A stretch of DNA of 31,751 bases from a virus (IMGVR_UViG_3300005854_000025:1-31751); one strand, 5' to 3'; positions 7,105 to 14,991 are shown, counted from the stretch's first letter. The notes: a model not told the origin generated them from the sequence alone. Made by a program: numbers and translations.

Positions 7105-7110
7105 ATTATA
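7105..7110 (-). promoter_or_regulatory. Candidate -10 element (TATAAT)
   Basis: A perfect TATAAT in the 161-base gap between the methyltransferase stop and the 57-codon gene. It lies 33 bases from the ATG and is preceded by GGTTTTGGG. No TTGACA-like -35 is seen at 16-18 bases. It shares only the -10 with the three 36-bp modules elsewhere. The rest of the gap holds no convincing gene or terminator. Confidence 0.55.
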
Positions 7111-7233
7111 CCCAAAACCATATACCTACCCCACACCACACAACTCCTACTTCCTCAAACATCATCTATCTACACTTCTAAAACCAAATTTCCCACTCTC
7201 TTATCTAGCACCACTTCACCCAACCCTCCCCTA

Positions 7234-8379
7234 TTAACCTCCACACTCAATAAGCCTTATCTCCTCCTCTGTAAGACCATATAACTCATAAACTAACAGG
7301 TCAATTTCCCTTTCAAGCTTTTTAACTTTTTGCTGTTTTTCTTGGCTGGTCTCAAAGTTGGGAGATTGGGTAAGTGTAAGAATTTCTTGAACCTTTTGGA
7401 CTATTTGGTCTGCAAGGGGTTGGGTCTCAGAGGTTAACTTTTTAATAGGTAATCTGCCTAAATAGCTTTCATTAAAATTCATAGTCATAACCGCCCCATT
7501 ATAAACAAACCAACAGTAAAACCACTCTGCTAGTCGTGAGTTCATTATCCCTAATACATATTCATACGGATATAAACTATTAGTTAAGAAAATATTCATT
7601 ACAGAATCCAAAGTCAAAAGCCCCTGTACATCATAAGTAGCCTTTATAACTACCCTACCAAAAGACTTCCTAGCATAAGCTAAAATTCTTTGAGAAATTA
7701 TCTTAGGTCTTAGCAACTTTTTAACTATATTACTGCTCAGCTCCTCCAATGTAAGAACAACTTTATCCAAAGGCTTACAAATTGCATATTTATCAACATT
7801 ACGTCCCCTGACTACTTCAACACCCCTATCATGATCTAAAATTTTTCCTTGCAAATATAAACCCCGACAAAACTCAGAAATATGAACAAGCAATATACTA
7901 TCTTTCAGCATCTTTTCAAATATTTTCAACTTTCTATTATCAACATATATCGGTAAAATCCCAAGCCTATCAGCCACAGAAGTTTTTACCACATTTATAA
8001 CCTCTATCATACCACCCCTGCATCTTCCAGCTTTATATCCATACCCATCAAAGTCTTTACCCTTCTGCGATATCAAAATAACTTGCTCAAGCTCAACACT
8101 TTCAAAAGCTTTCGTTATATCAATTAAAACAAGCAACTTATTGTTTTTGTAAATCAAAACCCTCGGCTTCTCCCAACTATCCACAAAAGTTATTGACTTA
8201 GGAACTACAAAAGCTAATATCCCACCCTGTCTCAAAAACTCAAAACCCCTCTCTATAAACAGAGATGCCGAGTTCCCTTTAGTTTCACAATATTTATAAT
8301 GCCTCCGTATATACTCCATACAACCTACCTTTACCCCATACGGTGGATTTCCAATCACTATATCAAACCCACCTCTCAT
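7234..8379 (-). CDS. N6-adenine DNA methyltransferase, C-terminal half (NPPY and target recognition)
   Basis: About 381 residues beginning MRGGFDIVIGNPPYGVK; the NPPY catalytic motif IV is at 11-14. It continues with a methyltransferase core (GGILAFVVPKSITF), a target-recognition region, and the closing IDLLVYELYGLTEEEIRLIE seen at the ends of Eco57I-type enzymes. Motifs X, I and II are in the upstream gene; the ATG overlaps that stop (ATGA), so the two halves are probably made as subunits, or one frame was broken by a -1 shift. The last third has reversed strand composition (in 7321-7440 the + strand has more G than C), unlike every neighbour, suggesting recent transfer. Confidence 0.85.
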   Translation of the reverse strand: MRGGFDIVIGNPPYGVKVGCMEYIRRHYKYCETKGNSASLFIERGFEFLRQGGILAFVVPKSITFVDSWEKPRVLIYKNNKLLVLIDITKAFESVELEQVILISQKGKDFDGYGYKAGRCRGGMIEVINVVKTSVADRLGILPIYVDNRKLKIFEKMLKDSILLVHISEFCRGLYLQGKILDHDRGVEVVRGRNVDKYAICKPLDKVVLTLEELSSNIVKKLLRPKIISQRILAYARKSFGRVVIKATYDVQGLLTLDSVMNIFLTNSLYPYEYVLGIMNSRLAEWFYCWFVYNGAVMTMNFNESYLGRLPIKKLTSETQPLADQIVQKVQEILTLTQSPNFETSQEKQQKVKKLEREIDLLVYELYGLTEEEIRLIECGG

Positions 8380-9323
8380 CTCAACCACTTCTCTGGAAAC
8401 TTTATCAACGCATTCCCTTGCACCACATTAAACCGCAAACACTGAAGAGGATCAACCTCCACCCTATCACCACTCTCCACCAAAGAAAACCACAACCTCA
8501 ACTTACAAATCTCAACCGCCCTCCCATCTATATCTACCCCATACAAAGAATTCTCTATAGCATGCCTCCTCACCTCATACTCAGATACACCACCCACCAA
8601 CCTCCTCAACCTAACTATCTCATCCAACATCCCAACCAAAAAAGCACCAGTCCCACACGCCGGATCACATACCTTCACCTCAGCTAATAACCTATCCACC
8701 TCACCTTCATACCCCCTCACACCAGATACATCACCACCCCTCACAAACTTATCTATCCCATTCTCACTTACCTTGCCCTCCAACTTCGCCACAAGATAAT
8801 AAAATAAACTCTCCCTACACATATACTCCACAATCATCTTCGGCGTATAATAAACACCCATCTTCTTCTTTTTCTCCTTACTCAACCACCCCAAAAACCT
8901 TTCATACACCCCACCCAAAACCTCATGCCCTAAACCTCTAAAATCATAAAACCTCAAACCCTTCCAACCCCTACTCCCACTATGCTTATACTCAAACACC
9001 TTTCTCAACGCATCAACTAATCCACTACACCCCAAAAACCTCTCCACATCCACCCTCAAAAACCCTACATCTATATACTTCCCTAAAACACCATACATAC
9101 CACCTAAAAAACCATCCAACGACTTCTCACAAAATACCTCAGAAATATACTCCCTCGACAACAACCGAAAATCCTCAAACATCCTCAATAACATCAACAT
9201 AAACAAAAGCTTAAAAACCCCTACCCTCCTCTCCTCCACATCTCCCACCTCACCCACCACACCATCTAAATAATCCAAATAACCCACCACATCTCTATAA
9301 AAAGCCTTTACCATATCATCCAT
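8376..9323 (-). CDS. N6-adenine DNA methyltransferase, N-terminal half (SAM binding)
   Basis: A 315-residue protein. A helical N-terminus leads to HEVLGGVYERFLGW and MGVYYTPKMIVEYM (motif X, about 155-168), then VCDPACGTGAFLVGM (SAM-binding motif I, 218-232), LYGVDID (motif II, 260-266) and VVQGNAL (300-306). It stops at KFPEKWLR, just where family members continue toward NPPY, which is encoded by the next gene. No PD-(D/E)xK nuclease is seen in the N-terminal 140 residues, so I call a methyltransferase, not a type IIG restriction enzyme. It would modify phage DNA against host restriction. Composition is typical of the resident genome. ATG 9321-9323 lies 3 bases after the sbcC tail relic. Confidence 0.85.
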   Translation of the reverse strand: MDDMVKAFYRDVVGYLDYLDGVVGEVGDVEERRVGVFKLLFMLMLLRMFEDFRLLSREYISEVFCEKSLDGFLGGMYGVLGKYIDVGFLRVDVERFLGCSGLVDALRKVFEYKHSGSRGWKGLRFYDFRGLGHEVLGGVYERFLGWLSKEKKKKMGVYYTPKMIVEYMCRESLFYYLVAKLEGKVSENGIDKFVRGGDVSGVRGYEGEVDRLLAEVKVCDPACGTGAFLVGMLDEIVRLRRLVGGVSEYEVRRHAIENSLYGVDIDGRAVEICKLRLWFSLVESGDRVEVDPLQCLRFNVVQGNALIKFPEKWLR

Positions 9324-9326
9324 ACC

Positions 9327-9407
9327 TCAACCCTCCACCCTCAACTCACTTACCCCATCCCTCTTCTCTACTACCCATACCTCATCCCAATCCACCATCC
9401 TTTTTAA
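9327..9407 (-). pseudogene. Relic of a second sbcC 3' end
   Basis: An open stretch of 26 codons ending at TGA 9327-9329 encodes LKRMVDWDEVWVVEKRDGVS and a short tail. The last 18 residues align without gaps to the SbcC C-terminus (EVWMVEKKEGVSKLIVGG against EVWVVEKRDGVSELRVEG, 12 of 18 identical). The stretch is G-rich like resident genes. It contains the GGAGGG used by the methyltransferase, whose ATG follows after GGT. An ATG exists at 9396-9398 but without a proper ribosome site. I read this as the displaced native sbcC end, cut off by the endonuclease gene. Confidence 0.8.
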
Positions 9408-9443
9408 TTACTCACTTCTTATCTCTCTATCAACATATATCTC

Positions 9444-10479
9444 CTATTTCTCATAAAAACACTCTACTATCTTACTTATTACTTTTGCAGGATTCTTCAT
9501 TATTTCATCTTCCCAAATCTCTAATACCTCATAACCATATTTCCTATAAACCTCTTTCTTTTCTTTATCCCGTTCCTTTACTTTAGGAAAACTATGCCAA
9601 TAATTCCCATTCATTTCAATTATCCAATCTTCCTCCTTATGTATAAAATCAGGGACAAACCCCGCAATAAATACTTTTCCATCACCTACATATCTCCATT
9701 CTTCTGGGAAATAACTCTGCAACAAATCACAAAAAACCTTCTCTAAACGAGAAGGTTTTTTGTGAAAAACTTCTACTCTGGCTCTCACATTTTTCTCTCT
9801 ATATTTCAAATCCTGCCACTTTATTTTAATTACATAAGATTGCCTTACCCTACGTTCCAAACTTGCCCATGCTCCTTTTATTTTTTGAGAATGTTTTCTT
9901 CTATACTCTTCACTTTTCACATATATTCTATAACACTCCCAACTACAACATTTTTTCTTTTCTTCACTTTTCCTTACTTCAAACTCTTTACCACAAACTA
10001 CACAAACTTTTCTTATTCTTCTCCCTTGTAAAAATTTCTGCCAACATTTCTCACTACAAAACTTTTTATTACCCCCGCTTGGAATAACCAAAAACTCTTT
10101 ACCACAATATATGCATACATTCCTTAATCTCTTTCTCTTTTTAAATTCATCACTACACTGTCTACTACAAAATTTTCCTTTATTCTTTTCAATTAAACAC
10201 CTATAAACTTTAAACTCCTTACCACATACTATGCAAACCCTCGTTAACTTTTTTGCTCTATATAACTCAAAACATTTTTTTTTTACTACAAAACTTTCTA
10301 CTACTCTTACTTGGATCTACCCAAAACTCTCTATTACATATAATACAAATCTTCCTTATCCTTCTTATTCTATGTAAACCTTCGCATTTCTTACTACAAA
10401 ACTTCGCTTTATTCGCTTCACATCTATATACCTCAAATTCTTTACCACAGTTCAAACAAACTTTCTTTACTCTTCCTAT
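9444..10479 (-). pseudogene. Homing endonuclease 1, zinc-finger array plus EDxHD nuclease, frame broken at an A10 run
   Basis: Two frames join into one homing endonuclease. Frame one (10479 to 10267) encodes fingers CLNCGKEF/FCSKKC and CIICNREF/FCSKK, then hits TGA after ten A residues (10275-10284). One base fewer continues into frame two with CIVCGKEF/FCSRQC, CIYCGKEF/FCSEKC, CVVCGKEF/CCSWEC, then the nuclease: SRLEKVF, GDGK, VPDF, NYWH, ERDK, YEVLEIWEDE. These supply the E, D, H and D of the Vsr-like EDxHD family (I-Bth0305I type). There is no ATG or GTG at the 5' end; TTG 10453-10455 would cut the first finger. Frame two can start at TTG 10091. It is either inactivated or read through by slippage at the A run. 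It lies directly after sbcC. Confidence 0.8.
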
Positions 10480-10481
10480 CT

Positions 10482-12146
10482 TTATCCTCCCACTATCAAT
10501 TTACTCACCCCTTCTTTTTTCTCTACCATCCATACTTCACTACATAAATCAATAATCCCTCTCTTCACATCCTCATGATGCGTCACTACTACCACTGTCC
10601 TATCATCCCCCCTCAACCACTGAAGCAACTCCACCACCCTTCCACTATTCACCCTATCAAACGGCGCAAACACCTCATCAAGCACAAGCAAATTCGTCCC
10701 CTTCCCCTGATACATAAGAAAATCCGATAACCCTAACATCACAACCAACATTATCAAATACCTCTCACTACCACTCCACCAATTAAGCTTGCTCATACTC
10801 TTATACCCATCACTCACCTCAACCTCCAGCTGACCTCTGCTACCAATCCTAAACCTCACATCCATACCTAACACCTCACCATACCTCCTCATAAGCTCAT
10901 TAAACACAACCAACACCCTATCCAATACATATGCCACCACCCCATCATCACTTAACCCCCTCTCCCACTTCCTCGCTGTCTCAAACTCCCACTCCAACTC
11001 CTCTACCACCGAAAAATCTACACCACCCAACCTCTCTACCTGCCTCCTATACTCATCCGCCCTCGCCTTAACCTCCAACGCCCTCCTATACTCTGCTACA
11101 TCCCCTACCCTCCTCCTCATATCCCATACCTCTTTCAATAACCTCTCCCTATCAATCCCCTTACCCCTCACATACACAACCTCAAGCTCCCTCAACTGTC
11201 CTTCCACTTCCTTCAATAACTGAGATAACCTCTCTAACTCCTCCTTCGCCTCCCTCACAAACCTCTCAGTATCTACTTCAGAACCACATACCCAACCCCT
11301 CCCATCCCTCACATACCTCATCTTCTCCTTCACATTCGCCACCTTACCCGATAACTCATCCCTCACACTCCTCAACTGCCTTATCAAACCCTCTACCTTC
11401 AACGCATCACGCCACCTCTGCACCTGCTCCAACACATACCTCCTCCTCTTCCTATACTCCTCAACCGATATCGGCAAATCATTACCCCACCTCTCCAATA
11501 CTCCTAACGCCCACCTCAACTCCTCTTCCTTCACCTCCATCTCCTTCAACCTTCCCATCAACTCCCTCATATCCTTCCGCACCCTTAACTCAACTTCTAC
11601 CTCTTTCCTCCTCTCCTTTACCCTCTCCCTCAACCTCTGAAACACATCCAACCCTAACCACCTAATAAATAACTCCTTCCTTTCCGCATCACTCTTCACA
11701 AGAAAACTATCCATCATTCCCTGCTGAAACCAACTCGTCAACACAAACTCCTCATAACTCATCCCAACAAGCTCAGCTACCCTCTTCCTCATCACATCCC
11801 AATTGTACGCCTCCACCTTACCATTAACCCTTGCTACCCACCTCCTTTCCGAACCCCTCACATACTCCACCTCAACCTGACCCACCCCTTCCCTCTCAAA
11901 TAACACCAACCCACTACCCTTCTTCCTCAACCTATTCACTACATCATCCTTCACCTGACCACGGCTGTTCTCCTCCCATAACACTGTAGCCAACGCATCC
12001 CACAACGCCGACTTCCCAACCATATTGCTACTACCATCCCTGTCCCAATTCCGACCTTCAAGCAACACAAGACCAGGCTTGAACTGAACATCCGCTTGAC
12101 CATAACTGAAGAGGTCCCTAACCTTCAATGCCAAGAAACGCACCAT
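10482..12146 (-). CDS. sbcC: SbcC/Rad50/gp46-like exonuclease ATPase
   Basis: A 554-residue SMC-type ATPase, the partner of the SbcD-like nuclease at 13524-14471 in end-processing and recombination. It has Walker A SSNMVGKSAL (39-48), a Q-loop region near WFQQGMMDSF (139-148), two coiled-coil arms (about 165-285 and 290-400), ABC signature WWSGSERYL (456-464), Walker B LLVLDEVF (486-493) and H-loop VVTHHED (520-526). At the hook apex only GWVCGSEVD is present (Cys287), so the CxxC zinc hook is missing. ATG 12144-12146 follows GGGGGTGGGAG. The last ~25 codons are more AT-rich than the rest and appear to have arrived with the endonuclease gene downstream. Confidence 0.9.
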   Translation of the reverse strand: MVRFLALKVRDLFSYGQADVQFKPGLVLLEGRNWDRDGSSNMVGKSALWDALATVLWEENSRGQVKDDVVNRLRKKGSGLVLFEREGVGQVEVEYVRGSERRWVARVNGKVEAYNWDVMRKRVAELVGMSYEEFVLTSWFQQGMMDSFLVKSDAERKELFIRWLGLDVFQRLRERVKERRKEVEVELRVRKDMRELMGRLKEMEVKEEELRWALGVLERWGNDLPISVEEYRKRRRYVLEQVQRWRDALKVEGLIRQLRSVRDELSGKVANVKEKMRYVRDGRGWVCGSEVDTERFVREAKEELERLSQLLKEVEGQLRELEVVYVRGKGIDRERLLKEVWDMRRRVGDVAEYRRALEVKARADEYRRQVERLGGVDFSVVEELEWEFETARKWERGLSDDGVVAYVLDRVLVVFNELMRRYGEVLGMDVRFRIGSRGQLEVEVSDGYKSMSKLNWWSGSERYLIMLVVMLGLSDFLMYQGKGTNLLVLDEVFAPFDRVNSGRVVELLQWLRGDDRTVVVVTHHEDVKRGIIDLCSEVWMVEKKEGVSKLIVGG

Positions 12147-12172
12147 ACTCCCACCCCCATAACATCATAACA

Positions 12173-12772
12173 CTACTTCCTTGAAAACCTCTTCAATCTA
12201 CTCGCACTAAACTTCCGAGCCATCGCATCACTTATCTCTTTCAACGCATCAAGCTCCTCCACATAATGAACACCCATATAAACCTTCACCATCTTCTTCA
12301 ACTTCTCAAAATCCACCTTGCCCAACAACAAAACAATATCCTCTACATCCTTCTCCCTCGCACTCTTCAACTTCATCATTATTAGAAATTCCGGTCGAAG
12401 AACCCTCACATCGCCAACCCTCACCGCCATATCTAATCCATCTTGCTCCCAAGCCTTCTCAGCCACAATCAAATCCACCTTCAACGACCCACAATTCACC
12501 ACCACCGTAGCCAAATCAACCCCACCATACCCACCAACACGACAACCAATCTCCCTCAACCTGTCCCTCGCCTCCTCTAAATCTTCCTCCCTAATCAATA
12601 AATCAAGCTCCCGAACAGTGGGCTTCCTCCCAGTCACCCAATACGCCACAGCAACCCCACCACATATCGCATAGTCCAACCCCTCAAGCTGAGACAACAC
12701 ATCCTCAACATCAACCCGCATCGCCTCCATCAAATCAATTACCCTCTCAAACCTCTCATCTAACCTAACCAT
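12173..12772 (-). CDS. Nucleotidyltransferase-fold protein (AbiEii/DUF6036-like)
   Basis: A 199-residue protein from ATG 12770-12772; the frame runs to 12826 but that would begin inside the terminator. It shows the minimal nucleotidyltransferase pattern: ICGGVAVAYW (36-45), RKPTVRELDLLI (49-60, with Glu55 and Asp57 as metal ligands) and KVDLI (98-102). LRPEFLIMMKLKSAREKDVEDI (125-146) follows. Relatives include AbiEii-type toxins and orphan nucleotidyltransferases. No antitoxin partner is recognised beside it. It sits between the SbcC gene and a terminator, so it heads a short transcription unit with sbcC. Confidence 0.7.
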   Translation of the reverse strand: MVRLDERFERVIDLMEAMRVDVEDVLSQLEGLDYAICGGVAVAYWVTGRKPTVRELDLLIREEDLEEARDRLREIGCRVGGYGGVDLATVVVNCGSLKVDLIVAEKAWEQDGLDMAVRVGDVRVLRPEFLIMMKLKSAREKDVEDIVLLLGKVDFEKLKKMVKVYMGVHYVEELDALKEISDAMARKFSASRLKRFSRK

Positions 12773-12793
12773 CAGAACATCCCCCTCCTCCTT

Positions 12794-12817
12794 GCTTTTT
12801 ACATAAATATAAAAAGC
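12794..12817 (-). repeat. Inverted repeat overlapping the terminator base
   Basis: GCTTTTTA and TAAAAAGC form a perfect 8-bp inverted repeat with an 8-base loop. On the transcript it starts two bases inside the terminator stem and absorbs its U-tract, so the two structures compete at their junction. It lies just before the ribosome site of the nucleotidyltransferase gene and could modulate read-through or translation. Confidence 0.6.
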
Positions 12818-12857
12818 GGCTTCCAACCCCTTACCCTACAAGGGTCAGAAGCCGCCC
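12811..12857 (-). terminator. Rho-independent terminator
   Basis: On the minus strand GCGGCTTC (12848-12855) pairs with GAAGCCGC (12816-12823), and a nested ACCCTTGTAGGGT hairpin lies in the loop; five T residues follow (12815-12811). It is 16 bases after the stop of the 12874-13272 gene and is the only clear intrinsic terminator in the window. It should separate the upstream sbcD-containing unit from the nucleotidyltransferase-sbcC unit, unless bypassed. Confidence 0.8.
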
Positions 12858-12873
12858 ATAAACCACACCGCAT

Positions 12874-13272
12874 TTAGCCTAATACTTTGTCCCTCTCTTT
12901 ATCAACCACAAACACCGCTACATATCTTAATATTACATTTACATTAATCTCACCCGCATCCTTCGACGCATTCAAATCATCAATCATCACACTATCCACC
13001 GAACATGCACTAAACAACAACCCTCTTCGTCCAGAACCCAAACTAATAAACACATCATGCGACTTCTTACTCATAACCCACTCCGTAAAAAATACCAATA
13101 CATCCAAATCTCTACTCTCTACAAACTCTAGCCTTAATTCCTTGCCTTCAGGAAACTCTGCAAACTTCACATCCTTCAAATACTTAGCTACATTCTCCCA
13201 ACCCTCCCTCTCAATTCTCACCTCAAATTCATTAGCCTTAAGATACCTCTCGCATACCTTAGACCTAGGCAT
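12874..13272 (-). CDS. Hypothetical protein ahead of the terminator
   Basis: A 132-residue, beta-rich protein with no family I can name. ATG 13270-13272 follows GGAGGTGGGAGT. Segments include EFPEGKELRLEFVESRD, KKSHDVFISLGSGRRGLLF and a C-terminal VNVILRYVAVFVVDKERD. The pattern of an extended beta domain could fit a virion or sliding-type fold, but I see no specific motif. It is the last gene before the terminator, in the unit that carries sbcD. Confidence 0.7.
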   Translation of the reverse strand: MPRSKVCERYLKANEFEVRIEREGWENVAKYLKDVKFAEFPEGKELRLEFVESRDLDVLVFFTEWVMSKKSHDVFISLGSGRRGLLFSACSVDSVMIDDLNASKDAGEINVNVILRYVAVFVVDKERDKVLG

Positions 13273-13289
13273 ACTCCCACCTCCTCTCC

Positions 13290-13508
13290 TTATTTAAACT
13301 CAACATCAACAAAACTCGGCAACCTCTTTAACTTATTCCACATAACCTCAAATTCATCCTTACTAATATCTGACACCCCTTCCCATACAGGAAACACCCC
13401 ATCTCCAACAAAACGAAACACAATCCTACGACCATCAGACCCCTCAAACAACTCAATCATCACCACATGGTCCAAATTCAATACCTTATTTGCTAATCTT
13501 ACCCACAT
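13290..13508 (-). CDS. Small hypothetical protein
   Basis: A 72-residue protein, mostly beta-strand, starting at ATG 13506-13508 after GGAGGTGAG. It opens with WVRLANKVLNLDHVVMIEL, contains RRIVFRFVGDGVFPVWEG and ends KRLPSFVDVEFK. Such a layout is common in small single-domain phage proteins of unknown role. It lies between the sbcD-like gene and the 132-residue protein with 15-17 base gaps, in the same operon. Confidence 0.65.
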   Translation of the reverse strand: MWVRLANKVLNLDHVVMIELFEGSDGRRIVFRFVGDGVFPVWEGVSDISKDEFEVMWNKLKRLPSFVDVEFK

Positions 13509-13523
13509 ACTCTCACCTCCTAC

Positions 13524-14471
13524 TTAATTTTTCAACAAACCTTTCACCCACTGAATTTCCTTCTCCCCTACCTTCAACACCTTCCTCCCATACTCCTCAA
13601 GTATCTTCCACACATCAACCTTCACATGTTCCAACTGAAACAACCTCGCCTCACTATCATACCCCCTCACTACTTCAAGCAAATACTCAACCCCTACCGC
13701 TCCCAACCCTCTCACCCTGCTCGCCAAATCCCTATCCTTAACCCTTACATAACAATTCTTCACATCCAACACCTCCAAATCCTCTACCCTGTCCACATGA
13801 ACAAACCTCACACCATACCCATCAACCCACTCCCACCTCAAAAAATCTAAATCCACAACCACACCTCCTACCTCTAACCCATCCCCAAAACCACGCTGAA
13901 ACGGAACACCTGCATATACCACCTTCCCAACAACCTGCCTCTTATGAATATGCCCTGATACCACTAACTTTACCCCTTCAAAATCATCCAAGCTTACCTG
14001 CTCCTTCCCTTCCCACACTACCGCCTCCCTCAACTCAAAATGCCCAAACACTACATCACCTTCCAACCTTCCCCTTGACTCCTGAATACACCACTTCCAT
14101 GGCACATACATAATATCCCTACCTCCCACCCGCTCACTACACACCACCATATCAACAACTCGCACTCCCTCCAACCCCTTCAACACCTCTAACCCACTCT
14201 CCTCACACCTTTTGTCGTAATAATCATGATTACCTGCCACTACTACTACATCCACTTCCCTACTCAACTCCCTAAACAAAAACCACACCCTATCCTTATC
14301 CCGACCACTATGCATCCTATCCCTAAACGCATCTCCAAGAAATACTACACGCTGACATCCCCACTCCTTTACCTTACTCAAAACCCAATCACAAAGCCTG
14401 TCCTCCTGCTCCCTCACCCACTGATACCGACTAGGACCTACATGAATATCACCAAAGCTAAAAATTCTCAT
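13524..14471 (-). CDS. sbcD: SbcD/Mre11/gp47-like nuclease
   Basis: A 315-residue calcineurin-like metallophosphoesterase. All phosphoesterase motifs are visible: FGDIHVG (6-12, Asp8, His10), FLGDAFRDR (44-52, Asp47), AGNHDYYD (79-86, Asn81, His82), VFGHFE (141-146, His144) and SGHIHKRQ (172-179, His174, His176). The C-terminal ~100 residues would be the capping/partner-binding part. With the SbcC-like ATPase it should process DNA ends for recombination-dependent replication, as T4 gp46/gp47 do. The two partners are separated here by three genes and a terminator. The start ATG overlaps the upstream stop (ATGA). Confidence 0.92.
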   Translation of the reverse strand: MRIFSFGDIHVGPSRYQWVREQEDRLCDWVLSKVKEWGCQRVVFLGDAFRDRMHSGRDKDRVWFLFRELSREVDVVVVAGNHDYYDKRCEESGLEVLKGLEGVRVVDMVVCSERVGGRDIMYVPWKWCIQESRGRLEGDVVFGHFELREAVVWEGKEQVSLDDFEGVKLVVSGHIHKRQVVGKVVYAGVPFQRGFGDGLEVGGVVVDLDFLRWEWVDGYGVRFVHVDRVEDLEVLDVKNCYVRVKDRDLASRVRGLGAVGVEYLLEVVRGYDSEARLFQLEHVKVDVWKILEEYGRKVLKVGEKEIQWVKGLLKN

Positions 14472-14764
14472 TTCTCATCTCCTTCCTTACCCTTGTCTTT
14501 CGTACTACCCTTTAACTCTTTTAACTCTTCCCATTCCTCCTTGAATACATTCCTCAAACATGAAAAATTAAACCCAAACCTCCTCTTCCTCTTCTCCACT
14601 TCATCCTCAAAAGACAAAACTACAGACCAGCCCCTCTTTATCAAACTCGTCAAATAATCATTCAGAACATAAGACGGTAAAATAAATACACTCATACGAG
14701 ACAAATCAACCCAATCAACAATAGCTACATGTTTCTTATTAACTGTCAAAACCGTAAGAAACAA
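14468..14764 (-). CDS. Hypothetical protein, possibly the 3' part of a split gene
   Basis: About 98 residues if translation begins at TTG 14762-14764, which follows GGAGG by 5 bases; the frame is open to 14788. It contains VNKKHVAIVDWVDLSRM, RGWSVVLSFEDEVEKRKRR and a Lys/Glu-rich end. The upstream 77-residue gene overlaps it by a few codons in another frame and ends in an odd basic stretch. One extra T in the TTTTT near 14790 would fuse the two into a protein of about 180 residues. So this is either a coupled pair or a frameshifted gene. No family is recognised. Confidence 0.55.
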   Translation of the reverse strand: MFLTVLTVNKKHVAIVDWVDLSRMSVFILPSYVLNDYLTSLIKRGWSVVLSFEDEVEKRKRRFGFNFSCLRNVFKEEWEELKELKGSTKDKGKEGDEK

Positions 14765-14979
14765 ATCTTCCTCCGTTGTCTTATGCAAAAATTAACTGAA
14801 TGCTTTACTATAAAAACATCATTCCATCTATAAACACTAAAGCTTATCGACTTGAAAATATCACCACTTAACCTCTCCTTCACAACAGAAAGCACTTTAT
14901 CAACTAACGGCAAACTTTCATCACGAACAATACCTTCTCCATAAACAACCGGATAATAAAAAATCGTACAAACACTCAT
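14746..14979 (-). CDS. Hypothetical protein, possibly the 5' part of a split gene
   Basis: A 77-residue frame from ATG 14977-14979, with GGAGGGTGGGTG upstream. It begins MSVCTIFYYPVVYGEG, carries VDKVLSVVKERLSGD, and then SVYRWNDVFIVKHSVNF. After that the reading frame turns into CIRQRRKICFLRF, which looks out-of-frame, while the other frame continues with a plausible domain. This supports an indel around 14785-14792 but does not prove it. Confidence 0.55.
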   Translation of the reverse strand: MSVCTIFYYPVVYGEGIVRDESLPLVDKVLSVVKERLSGDIFKSISFSVYRWNDVFIVKHSVNFCIRQRRKICFLRF

Positions 14980-14991
14980 CACCCACCCTCC

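Noticed and set aside
7073-7233. Very short frame starting GTG near 7213
   Set aside because: Only about 13 codons and no support beyond a G-rich upstream region; the gap is better described as promoter-bearing intergenic DNA.
8376-9323. Type IIG restriction-modification enzyme
   Set aside because: The motif X/I/NPPY order fits, but no PD-(D/E)xK motif was found in the N-terminal 140 residues and the gene is split; methyltransferase only.
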